Assembly (NCBI GenBank): GCA_020723085.1
Contig: DYJN01000003.1
Coordinates: 117,312 to 181,311 of the forward strand
Source of the DNA: Arcobacter sp.
GTDB lineage: Bacteria; Acidobacteriota; Terriglobia; Bryobacterales; Bryobacteraceae
Length of the DNA: 64,000 nucleotides
Reading direction: 5' to 3'
Positions 20,467 to 27,832 of this stretch are shown here, in pieces. The notes beneath the pieces are model-generated. The model made no database searches. It was not told where the DNA came from and saw only the letters and a program-made list of their open reading frames with translations. Each line of letters starts with the position of its first letter. Within the stretch, counting starts at the first letter, position 1. Both the position numbers and the translations under genes were made by a program.

Positions 20467-21368
20467 GCTGGACTGAAGTACGCATTCCGGCCACCAGCGC
20501 CAATCTCGGTCCGGGCTTCGACGCTCTGGGCATGGCCCTGAGCATCTATCTCGAGTGCCGCTTCCGGCCTTCGGAGACGCTCAAGATCCGGGCGGAGGGC
20601 CGCGACGCGCACCTGATCAGCCTTGGCGAGGACAACCTGATCTGGCAGACGGCGCTTCAGGCGGCTGCGCACGTGGGCCGGCCGATGCCCGGAATCGAAC
20701 TCGAGATCCGGAACGACATCCCGATCGGCAAGGGGCTTGGCTCTTCGGCGGCGGCGCTGGTGGCGGGCGTCGTGATCGCCGACGAGATCCTGCAGCTCGA
20801 GTGGGACCGGCACAGGATCCTCGATGAGGCCGCGCGCATCGAAGGCCACCCGGACAACGTCAGCGCGGCGGTGCTCGGCTCGATCGTCGCCAGCGCCATC
20901 GACAGCGAGGGCGTCACGCGAGCCGTCCGCATGCAGTTGCCGGCGCGCTACGGCGTGGCGGTCGTGGTGCCGGACTTCATCCTGCCCACCCCGCAGGCGC
21001 GCGCGGTGCTGCCCCGCACCTGCTCGCGCGAAGATGCGGTGTTCAACATCCAGCGCTCGGCGCTGCTGATCGCGGCGATGCTGACGCAGACCACCGACGC
21101 CTTTCACGAAGCCCTGATGGACCGCCTGCACCAGCCCTACCGCGCCCCGCTGGTGCCGGGGCTTCAGGAGATGCTCGAACTGCGCGCGCCCGGACTTCTC
21201 GGGTGCGCACTCTCCGGCGCGGGACCAAGCGTGCTCGTGTTTTACGAGCGCGGCTACGAAGCCGTCGTCGAAAAGATGCGCGAGATCTTCCGGCGCCACG
21301 GGCACGGGAGCGAGATTCTTCCCGCTCACATTCCCGACCACGGATACGACCTGATGCACGGGCTGTGA
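20463..21368 (+). CDS. thrB: Homoserine kinase
   Basis: The 301-residue GHMP kinase phosphorylates L-homoserine, the step before threonine synthase. The N-terminal signature PATSANLGPGFDALGMAL, the ATP-binding loop PIGKGLGSSAAALVAG and the C-terminal GHMP motif (LGCALSGAGPSVLVF) are all present. EGHPDNVSAAVLG is typical of ThrB. It starts within the stop of the preceding oxidoreductase gene (ATGA overlap). No other threonine-pathway gene is adjacent in the window. Confidence 0.92.
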   Translation: MSWTEVRIPATSANLGPGFDALGMALSIYLECRFRPSETLKIRAEGRDAHLISLGEDNLIWQTALQAAAHVGRPMPGIELEIRNDIPIGKGLGSSAAALVAGVVIADEILQLEWDRHRILDEAARIEGHPDNVSAAVLGSIVASAIDSEGVTRAVRMQLPARYGVAVVVPDFILPTPQARAVLPRTCSREDAVFNIQRSALLIAAMLTQTTDAFHEALMDRLHQPYRAPLVPGLQEMLELRAPGLLGCALSGAGPSVLVFYERGYEAVVEKMREIFRRHGHGSEILPAHIPDHGYDLMHGL

Positions 21369-21458
21369 AGCGCCCGCGGCGGCTCTGGAGACCACCTCCG
21401 GGGGGTGGAGCAATGCCGCGCCCGGAGGGGCTTCGGTAACGCCTCAGGATTCAATAAC

Positions 21459-21474
21459 ATACAGCATATTGAAG
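21459..21474 (+). promoter_or_regulatory. Upstream NrdR box of nrdJ
   Basis: Ten of 16 positions match the published NrdR-box consensus acaCwAtATaTwGtgt, including the CA..AT.TTG core. Its start is exactly 31 bp before the start of the second box, the three-helical-turn phasing typical of tandem NrdR sites. Confidence 0.6.
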
Positions 21475-21481
21475 ATTTGTC

Positions 21482-21511
21482 TTGACTGACCACAAGATCT
21501 TGGGGTATTGT
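21482..21511 (+). promoter_or_regulatory. Promoter of nrdJ
   Basis: A -35 hexamer TTGACT (21482-21487) and a -10 hexamer TATTGT (21506-21511) are separated by 18 bp. The second NrdR box fills the spacer, so NrdR binding would block RNA polymerase. The predicted leader is about 75 bases and ends with a good ribosome binding site (AGGAGA) before the ATG at 21595. Confidence 0.6.
21490..21505 (+). promoter_or_regulatory. Downstream NrdR box of nrdJ
   Basis: Eleven of 16 positions match the NrdR-box consensus, centred on the perfect palindrome CAAGATCTTG (21493-21502). It lies between the -35 and -10 hexamers. Confidence 0.63.
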
Positions 21512-21594
21512 TTCCAATGCCCCCTTTGACAACCAGATGAGCTGGCATTCATCTCCGGGGTGATCTTCGGGACAATAAAGACAGGAGAAATCGG

Positions 21595-24423
21595 ATGGGA
21601 CAGTTGAGCGTTGACGTGGCGTCGCAGGCACGCGCCCTCAGGAGGAGCCTGCGGAAAGAGGAGCGCATGGGGGTGCCGTTCCCCCGGTATTTCACAGCCC
21701 GGCTGGAGCCCGGCAAGACGCCGTATGACGAACTTCGCTGGGAGCTCCGCACGGCGACGATCGGCAACGACAAGGGCGCGGTGATCTTCGAGCAGAAGGA
21801 CGTGGAAGTGCCGGCGGACTGGTCGCAGACGGCGACCAACATTGTCGCTTCGAAATACTTCCACGGGCGGCTGGGAACGCCGGAGCGGGAGACCAGCGTG
21901 AAGCAGCTGGTGCACCGCGTCGTGGACACGATCGCGGAGTGGGGCATCGAAGGGCGGTATTTCCGCTCGCTCGAAGACGCCGCCAACTTCCGCGACGAGC
22001 TGGCGCACCTGATGCTGACGCAGAAGGCGTGCTTCAACTCGCCCGTCTGGTTCAACGTGGGGGTGAAAGAGGAGAACCGCGGCTACGGCTGGTATTACGA
22101 CGAAGCCACGGACACGATCAAGAAGCTGGACCGGACGGTGCACAAGCCACAGTGCTCGGCGTGCTTCATCAACTCGGTGCAGGATTCGCTGGAATCGATT
22201 CTCGGACTGGCCAAGACCGAAGGCATGCTGTTCAAGTTCGGCTCGGGCACGGGAACCAACCTGTCGGCGCTGCGCGAGGAGAACTGCCCGCTGTGGGGCG
22301 GCGGGCGGGCGTCGGGTCCGCTGTCGTTCATGAAGGGATTCGACGCATTTGCGGGCGTGATCAAGAGCGGAGGCAAGACGCGCCGCGCGGCTAAAATGGT
22401 GATCCTGAACGCCGGCCACCCGGACATCGAACATTTCATCTGGTGCAAGGCCAAGGAAGAGCGCAAGGCGCACACCCTGATCGAGGCCGGCTACGACCCG
22501 GGCATCGACGGCGAGGCCTACTCGTCGATCTTCTTCCAGAATGCGAACAACAGCGTGCGCGCCACCGACGAGTTCATGAAGGCGGTGGTGGAGGATGGCG
22601 AGTGGTGGACGCGCTCGGTGGTGAGCGGCGAGCCGGTGAAGAAGTACCGCGCGCGCGGTCTGCTGCGGGCGATCGCCGAAGCCACCTGGCAGTGCGGCGA
22701 CCCGGGCATGCAGTTCGACACGACGGTCAACCGCTGGCACACTTCGAAGAACTCGGGCCGCATCAACGCCTCCAATCCCTGCTCGGAGTACATGTTTCTG
22801 GACGATTCAGCCTGCAACCTGTCATCGCTGAACCTGATGAAGTTCCTGGGCGCAGGCGGCAAATTCGACGTGGAGGCGTTCCGCCATGCTGTGGACACAA
22901 TGATTCTGGCGCAGGAGATCATCGTGGACAATGCGAGCTACCCGACGGAGAAGATCGCGCGCAACTCGCACGATTTCCGGCCGCTCGGCCTGGGCTTCGC
23001 CAATCTCGGTTCGCTGCTGATGTCGCTGGGCGTGCCGTATGACAGCGACGCCGGGCGCGCCTGGGCGGGCGCCATTTCGGCGATCATGACCGGGCAGGCG
23101 TACCTGACGAGCGCGCGGATCGCCGAAAGCATCGGCCCCTGCCCCGGCTTCGCCCTCAACGAGGAGCCGTTCCTCGAAGTGATCAAGATGCACTGGGACG
23201 CGGTGAGCGGTCTCGACTCCAAGCTGACGCCGCCGCCGATGCTCGACGCGGCGCAGCAGGTATGGAAGACGGCGTATGAGCTGGGGCGGCGCACCGGCTA
23301 CCGCAATTCGCAGGTGACGGTGATCGCCCCCACCGGCACCATCGGCTTCATGATGGACTGCGACACGACCGGCATCGAGCCGGACCTGGCGCTGGTGAAG
23401 TACAAGAAGCTGGTGGGCGGCGGCGTGATCAAGATCGTGAACAACACGGTTCCCTCCGCGCTGATCCGGCTCGGCTACAGTCCGGAACAGGTGGAGGAGA
23501 TCGTCAGACACATTGACGCGACGGGCACCATCGAAGGGGCGCCGCATGTCAAGCCGGAGCACGTGCCGGTGTTCGACTGTTCCTTCAAGGCGCCCAACGG
23601 CACGCGCTACATCCATCACATGGGCCACATCCGCATGATGGCCGCCGTGCAGCCGTTCATCTCGGGCGCGATTTCGAAGACGATCAACATGCCCGAAGAG
23701 AGCACGGTGGAGGACATCATGAACGCCTACATCGAGAGCTGGAAGCTTGGACTGAAAGCCGTGGCCATTTACCGCGACGGCTCCAAGCGCGCACAGCCGC
23801 TCAGTTCCGGCACTTCGAAGGGCGAGAAGAAAGCGGCGGGACCCGCGCCGGCGCGCGTGGAAGAGCGCATCGTCTACCGCCCGACCCGGCGCAAGCTGCC
23901 CGACGAGCGGCAGTCGATCACGCACAAGTTTTCGATCGCCGGCCATGAAGGCTACATTACGGTGGGCCTCTACGAGGACGGACAGCCGGGAGAACTGTTC
24001 ATCACCATGGCCAAGGAGGGCTCCACGATCTCCGGTCTGATGGACAGTTTCGCCACGGCGGTGAGCTACGGCCTGCAATACGGCGTGCCGCTGAAGTTCT
24101 TTGTCGACAAGTTCAGCCATGTGCGCTTCGAGCCGTCGGGGTTCACCAACAATCCGCAGATCCCGTACGCGAAGTCCATCATGGACTACATCTTCCGCTG
24201 GCTGGCGCTGAAGTTCATCGGGCCGGAGGCGGTGGAGGCGCCCGAGGTGGGCGACACGATCAAGCTCAGGCCCACGGAGCCGGAGCCGCAGCGGAAGCTG
24301 CAATTCGCTCCGGCTGACGGGATGGAAGACGCCCCCGCCTGTTCAGAATGCGGCAGCATCATGATCCGCAACGGCTCGTGCTACAAGTGCGAGAACTGCG
24401 GCACGACGTCAGGCTGTTCTTAA
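21595..24423 (+). CDS. nrdJ: Adenosylcobalamin-dependent (class II) ribonucleotide reductase
   Basis: The 942-residue enzyme reduces ribonucleotides to deoxyribonucleotides using a radical from adenosylcobalamin, independent of oxygen. Conserved parts include KACFNSPVWFNVG, QCSACFINSVQDSLESIL, FGSGTGTNLSALR, NPCSEYMFLDDSACNLSSLN and the PTGTIGFMMDCDTTGIEPD stretch. The C-terminal zinc-ribbon-like tail CSECGSIM...CYKCENCGTTSGCS is typical of long NrdJ proteins. It needs no partner subunit. The tandem NrdR boxes upstream indicate repression when dATP/ATP pools are sufficient. No B12 riboswitch is recognisable in the 226-bp upstream gap. Confidence 0.96.
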   Translation: MGQLSVDVASQARALRRSLRKEERMGVPFPRYFTARLEPGKTPYDELRWELRTATIGNDKGAVIFEQKDVEVPADWSQTATNIVASKYFHGRLGTPERETSVKQLVHRVVDTIAEWGIEGRYFRSLEDAANFRDELAHLMLTQKACFNSPVWFNVGVKEENRGYGWYYDEATDTIKKLDRTVHKPQCSACFINSVQDSLESILGLAKTEGMLFKFGSGTGTNLSALREENCPLWGGGRASGPLSFMKGFDAFAGVIKSGGKTRRAAKMVILNAGHPDIEHFIWCKAKEERKAHTLIEAGYDPGIDGEAYSSIFFQNANNSVRATDEFMKAVVEDGEWWTRSVVSGEPVKKYRARGLLRAIAEATWQCGDPGMQFDTTVNRWHTSKNSGRINASNPCSEYMFLDDSACNLSSLNLMKFLGAGGKFDVEAFRHAVDTMILAQEIIVDNASYPTEKIARNSHDFRPLGLGFANLGSLLMSLGVPYDSDAGRAWAGAISAIMTGQAYLTSARIAESIGPCPGFALNEEPFLEVIKMHWDAVSGLDSKLTPPPMLDAAQQVWKTAYELGRRTGYRNSQVTVIAPTGTIGFMMDCDTTGIEPDLALVKYKKLVGGGVIKIVNNTVPSALIRLGYSPEQVEEIVRHIDATGTIEGAPHVKPEHVPVFDCSFKAPNGTRYIHHMGHIRMMAAVQPFISGAISKTINMPEESTVEDIMNAYIESWKLGLKAVAIYRDGSKRAQPLSSGTSKGEKKAAGPAPARVEERIVYRPTRRKLPDERQSITHKFSIAGHEGYITVGLYEDGQPGELFITMAKEGSTISGLMDSFATAVSYGLQYGVPLKFFVDKFSHVRFEPSGFTNNPQIPYAKSIMDYIFRWLALKFIGPEAVEAPEVGDTIKLRPTEPEPQRKLQFAPADGMEDAPACSECGSIMIRNGSCYKCENCGTTSGCS

Positions 24424-24450
24424 GGCGGTTTCCCGCACCCTGCTAGGAGG

Positions 24451-24477
24451 ACGCCGCCCCAAGGGGGGCGGCGTTTT
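24451..24477 (+). terminator. Intrinsic terminator after nrdJ
   Basis: A perfect 9-bp GC stem (24452-24460 with 24465-24473) with a four-base loop is followed by TTTT, 28 bp after the nrdJ stop. Confidence 0.85.
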
Positions 24478-24551
24478 CCGTTGGCCGGAATCGGTGCACT
24501 GCCTCATCCCTGGGCGCGCGCCGCCTGCCGAACGATCACTGGAGGTGATCC

Positions 24552-25901
24552 ATGGAGCCGCTGCTGCTGCTGGGCATTCTGGTTGTCGGGCTGCTGCTGG
24601 GCGCCCTGCTGGCCGGGTTTCTGCTGCGATCCGGCGCGTCCCCGCCGGCGGGCGGAGAGGTCGAAGCCGCCCAATACAGGACGCGTCTCGAAGAGCGGGA
24701 CGCCCAACTCGAAAGACTGGAGCACGCGCTGGCGGAGAAAGAGGAACTGGCGGCCGGCCTCCGCCGGGAACTGGAACAGCGGAAGGTGGCGGAAGCAGGG
24801 TTGCGCGCGCAGCTCGATGCCGAGCGCGCCCAGAGCGCGGAGAAGGTCGAACTCCTCCGCAGGGCTCAGCAGCAGCTGGAAGAGAGCTTCCGCGCACTGG
24901 CCACCCGGGCGCTGGCGCAGAACAACGAGAGCTTCCTGCAACTGGCGGGGCACAATCTCGACGCGCGCCTGAAGACGCTCGACGAAATGCTGAAGCCGCT
25001 GCGGGAGCGGATCGATGTTTTGAACCGCGACAGCACCGAGATGCTGGCCGGGCTGGCCCGGCAGATGGAGCTGCTTCAGCAGAGCCAGCAACAGGCGTCG
25101 GAAGAGACGCGGAAGCTGGCTGGAGCGCTGCGCACGCCCTCCGTGCGCGGGCGGTGGGGTGAGATGCAGCTCCGGCGCGTCGTCGAGATGGCGGGGATGG
25201 TGGAATACTGCGACTTTGAGGAGCAGGTCTCGGTGGATGCCGAAGGCGGGCGGCTGCGCCCGGATATGGTGATCCGGCTGCCCAACGAGCGCGTCGTCGT
25301 TGTGGACGCCAAAGTGCCGCTGGCCGCCTGCCTGGATTCGATCGAAGAACAGGATGAGGCGCGGCGTCAGGAGAAACTGGCCGAGCACGCCCGCCAGGTG
25401 CGCGCTCACGTGCAGAGGCTGGCGGCCAAAGGCTACTGGGAGCAGTTCAGCCAGGCGCCGGATTTCGTCGTGGCCTTCCTGCCCGGCGAGACCTTCTTCA
25501 GCGCAGCCCTGGAAAAAGATCCGGAGCTGATCCAGTACGGGGTGGATAACCGCGTGCTGCTGGCCACGCCGACGACGCTGATCGGGCTGCTCAAAGCCGT
25601 GGCCTACGGCTGGCGGCAGGAACGGCTGGCGCGCAACGCGCAGGAGATCTCCGCGCTGGGCAAGGAGCTGTACGAACGGCTGCGCGTGTTCGCGGGGTAC
25701 TTCGAGGGTGTGCGCGGCGGGCTGGAGAAGGCGGTGGAGTCCTACAACCGGGCAGCGGGATCGCTGGAGGCCCGGGTGCTGGTCAGCGCGCGGCGGTTCC
25801 GGGATCTCGGCGCGGCCAACGGCCACGAACTGCCGGAGGCCGCGGCCGTGGGCCGGGCCGTCCGCAGCCTTCAGGCGCCGGAGGCGGAGCCATTGGGCTG
25901 A
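24552..25901 (+). CDS. rmuC: DNA recombination protein RmuC
   Basis: The 449-residue protein has an N-terminal membrane segment (about residues 4-26), a long coiled coil (about 35-205) and the RmuC nuclease-like domain. The signature [19 protein letters not shown] and the PD-(D/E)xK-type catalytic region ([21 protein letters not shown]) are intact. RmuC limits inversions at short inverted repeats. A GGAGG-type ribosome binding site lies just upstream. It converges on the NtrC-like regulator gene. Confidence 0.92.
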   Translation: MEPLLLLGILVVGLLLGALLAGFLLRSGASPPAGGEVEAAQYRTRLEERDAQLERLEHALAEKEELAAGLRRELEQRKVAEAGLRAQLDAERAQSAEKVELLRRAQQQLEESFRALATRALAQNNESFLQLAGHNLDARLKTLDEMLKPLRERIDVLNRDSTEMLAGLARQMELLQQSQQQASEETRKLAGALRTPSVRGRWGEMQLRRVVEMAGMVEYCDFEEQVSVDAEGGRLRPDMVIRLPNERVVVVDAKVPLAACLDSIEEQDEARRQEKLAEHARQVRAHVQRLAAKGYWEQFSQAPDFVVAFLPGETFFSAALEKDPELIQYGVDNRVLLATPTTLIGLLKAVAYGWRQERLARNAQEISALGKELYERLRVFAGYFEGVRGGLEKAVESYNRAAGSLEARVLVSARRFRDLGAANGHELPEAAAVGRAVRSLQAPEAEPLG

Positions 25902-25936
25902 GCCAGGGCCGCCGGCGGCAGAGCCAACAATTTCCA

Positions 25937-25961
25937 GCGGAAACGTTTCAAACATTTCCGC
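25937..25961. terminator. Hairpin between convergent rmuC and regulator genes
   Basis: A perfect 7-bp stem (GCGGAAA with TTTCCGC) encloses an 11-base loop in the gap between two convergent genes. There is no T-tract beyond the paired bases, so this is a weak call. Confidence 0.35.
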
Positions 25962-25994
25962 CGCTTGCGGTGAGGCCCGCCCGCGCCGGGAGGC

Positions 25995-27359
25995 TCAGGC
26001 GCGGGTCAGCCCGAACTCCTTCAGCCGGTACTGGAGCGTCCGGAGGCTGATGCCGAGCTCGCGCGCGGCGCGGGTGCGGTTGCCCCCGTGCAGACGCAAG
26101 GCTTCTTCGATGGCCTTGCGCTCGAGCTCGTGCACGTTGAGCGTCCCTGCGGCGGCGGGGCCCAGCGCCTGCATGCCGCCGAAGGGCAGATGCCCGGGCA
26201 GAATCTCGCCATCGCTCAGGATGGCGGCGCGCTCGACCGCATTTTCCAGTTCCCGGACATTGCCCGGCCAGGGGTGAGACCGGAGCAGGAGCCGGGCTGC
26301 TTCGCTCAGGCGCAGCTCGGGTTTGCCGAACTTGGCCGCCGCAGCAGCCAGGAACTGCTCGGCCAGCGCATCGATATCGGCGGGACGATCCCGCAGCGGG
26401 GGGATTTCGATAGGAAAGACGCCGAGCCGGGCGAGCAGATCCTGATCCAGGCGCCCGTCGCGCGCCCCAGCCTCCAGATCGCGGGTCGTAGCGGATATGA
26501 TCCGCACGCCGGCATCCAGGAATTGCTGGCCACCGGGGCGTTGAAAGCGCCGCTCGCGCAACGCCCGCAACAGACGCAACTGCGCGGATGGCGGGAGTTC
26601 GCTCACGCTGTCCAGGAACACGGTGCCGCCACGGGCGCGCTCCAGCGCGCCCTGCCGCTGTCCCGTGGCGCCGGCAAACGCCCCTGGCTCATGACCGAAC
26701 AGCTCGATCTCCACCAGCCCGGGCGAGAGGGACGCGCAGTGCACGACGACGAACGGCCTTCCCGCGCGGCGGCTCTGCTGGTGGATGCAGCGCGCGATCA
26801 CCTCCTTGCCGACGCCGGTTTCCCCGATCAGCATCACGTGCACGTCAGCAGGCGCGACTTTGCCGAGCAGGTCGAGCACGTGCAGCATGCGCGGATCCCG
26901 TGCAACCACCGAGCCGCACAGGCCGGGTGTGGCGCGCGGCGCCTCCCCCTTCGCCGCAGGATCCGCGGATCCTGCGGCGAGAACGGCCGCCCGCTGGATG
27001 GCGCGCTTCAAATCTCGCGCGCTCCGGAGAGGCTTCTCCACATAATCCAGCGCTCCGCGCCGGAGAGCTTCCATCGCTGAGGCCATCGAGCCGATCTCGG
27101 CCAGCAGAATGAACCCCGCGCCGGGCTGCGTTTCCTGGAAGCACTCCTGCACCTCAAGCCCGTCGCCGTCCGGCAGTTTCAGATCACAGACAACCAGAGC
27201 GAACCGGTGCCGGCGAGCAGCCTCCCGCGCTTCCGCGACGCAGGAAGCCCATTCGGCGTCGAAGCCCTCTTCTTCCACCAGAGAGGCAAGCCTCTGCCGC
27301 GCCGGTGGCTCCGCTTCCACCATGAGGATAGGAGCCGGGCGCCGTATGTCCTGTTCCAT
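25995..27359 (-). CDS. NtrC-like response regulator with altered AAA+ active site
   Basis: The 454-residue protein has the layout of a sigma-54 activator: receiver (1-120), AAA+ (about 150-390) and a Fis-type helix-turn-helix (about 410-454, NRTRAARELGISLRTLQYRL). Walker A (GETGVGKE, 179-186) is intact. Several normally invariant residues are changed. The sigma-54 contact loop reads GAFAGA instead of GAFTGA (226-231). Walker B reads FLDSV instead of FLDEI (Ser251 replaces the catalytic Glu). The first arginine finger of FRxDL is Asp305 (LDQDLLARL). The receiver keeps Asp59 and Lys109 but has VEAEP for the acidic pair and Leu86 for the Thr/Ser switch. I chose the ATG at 27359 because the receiver starts there. 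It is divergent from the CHAT-sigma operon and is a candidate regulator of it. Confidence 0.85.
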   Translation of the reverse strand: MEQDIRRPAPILMVEAEPPARQRLASLVEEEGFDAEWASCVAEAREAARRHRFALVVCDLKLPDGDGLEVQECFQETQPGAGFILLAEIGSMASAMEALRRGALDYVEKPLRSARDLKRAIQRAAVLAAGSADPAAKGEAPRATPGLCGSVVARDPRMLHVLDLLGKVAPADVHVMLIGETGVGKEVIARCIHQQSRRAGRPFVVVHCASLSPGLVEIELFGHEPGAFAGATGQRQGALERARGGTVFLDSVSELPPSAQLRLLRALRERRFQRPGGQQFLDAGVRIISATTRDLEAGARDGRLDQDLLARLGVFPIEIPPLRDRPADIDALAEQFLAAAAAKFGKPELRLSEAARLLLRSHPWPGNVRELENAVERAAILSDGEILPGHLPFGGMQALGPAAAGTLNVHELERKAIEEALRLHGGNRTRAARELGISLRTLQYRLKEFGLTRA

Positions 27360-27467
27360 GATCTCAACCCTATGATGCAGACCTTGCACGGTGAGTGACC
27401 GCCGTGCAACCGCCAGCGCACTTTCCGCACATGCACAGCGCCCCAATAGCGCCATCACGGCCACAGC

Positions 27468-27483
27468 AGCTTATTAATTAGCT
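27468..27483. promoter_or_regulatory. AT-rich imperfect palindrome, possible operator
   Basis: The 16-base sequence AGCTTATTAATTAGCT matches its reverse complement at 14 of 16 positions and is followed by a run of seven T. It is the most AT-rich spot nearby and lies 109 bp upstream of the regulator start codon, a plausible site for a DNA-binding protein. Confidence 0.4.
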
Positions 27484-27583
27484 TTTTTTCAATAGGTTGT
27501 GGAGGGAGTCGCGGGCGGTGGGCGCACCCTCTTTAGCGTCGCCTCAGGCTGGCCTCGCGGGGCCGGCCTAGAAAGGAGGCGGC

Positions 27584-27631
27584 ATGAACGGTTCCCCGAT
27601 CGTTATCATCCTTCCCCCCGACTTCTGCTGA
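27584..27631 (+). CDS. Putative 15-residue leader peptide
   Basis: An ATG preceded by the near-perfect ribosome binding site AAAGGAGG (five bases apart) opens a frame encoding MNGSPIVIILPPDFC and ending in TGA. The ribosome binding site is better than that of the large gene downstream. The stop codon lies inside the first arm of a hairpin, a geometry known from attenuators. Translation is unproven, and the peptide has no recognisable similarity. Confidence 0.45.
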   Translation: MNGSPIVIILPPDFC

Positions 27632-27777
27632 GAGTAGTTCTCTCGGACGGGGACTATTTCCGAGGACGGGTAGCGTAAGCTGATGGAGGAAGCTTCCCGG
27701 ACGTAGGTCTGGAGATTCCTTAGGGAATCTGCTATAGTCGCTGCAGGAGGGTACTAAAAGTTCTAGTACTCTCCTGT
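27584..27777 (+). promoter_or_regulatory. Hairpin-rich 5' leader of the CHAT-sigma operon
   Basis: Downstream of the small reading frame lie two mutually exclusive hairpins. GAGAG (27630-27634) can pair with CTCTC (27640-27644), or CTCGGA (27642-27647) can pair with TCCGAG (27659-27664). They are followed by the palindrome GGAAGCTTCC (27688-27697), a 7-bp stem with a four-base loop (27713-27730), and a 13-bp stem with one G:T pair and a seven-base loop (27744-27776). A TATAGT at 27733-27738 could also be a -10 element. The arrangement suggests translation-dependent control, but no known riboswitch family is recognisable. Confidence 0.45.
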
Positions 27778-27832
27778 CGCGGCTCTCAAAGGCTCACGCG
27801 CGGCTCCGCCAGGAAGAAATTGGAAGCTCGGG

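Larger units (their letters stand above)
27360..27832. other. 473-bp non-coding region between regulator and CHAT operon
   Basis: This is the longest gap in the window and clearly richer in A+T than its neighbours around 27468-27500. It holds an imperfect AT-rich palindrome, a short open reading frame with a strong ribosome binding site, and a series of hairpins, each listed separately. I see no tRNA or known structured RNA in it and no sigma-54-type -24/-12 promoter. Confidence 0.7.

Noticed and set aside
21369..21594. Cobalamin riboswitch upstream of the B12-dependent nrdJ
   Set aside because: No B12-box-like sequence or long conserved fold is visible; the tandem NrdR boxes and promoter account for the region better.
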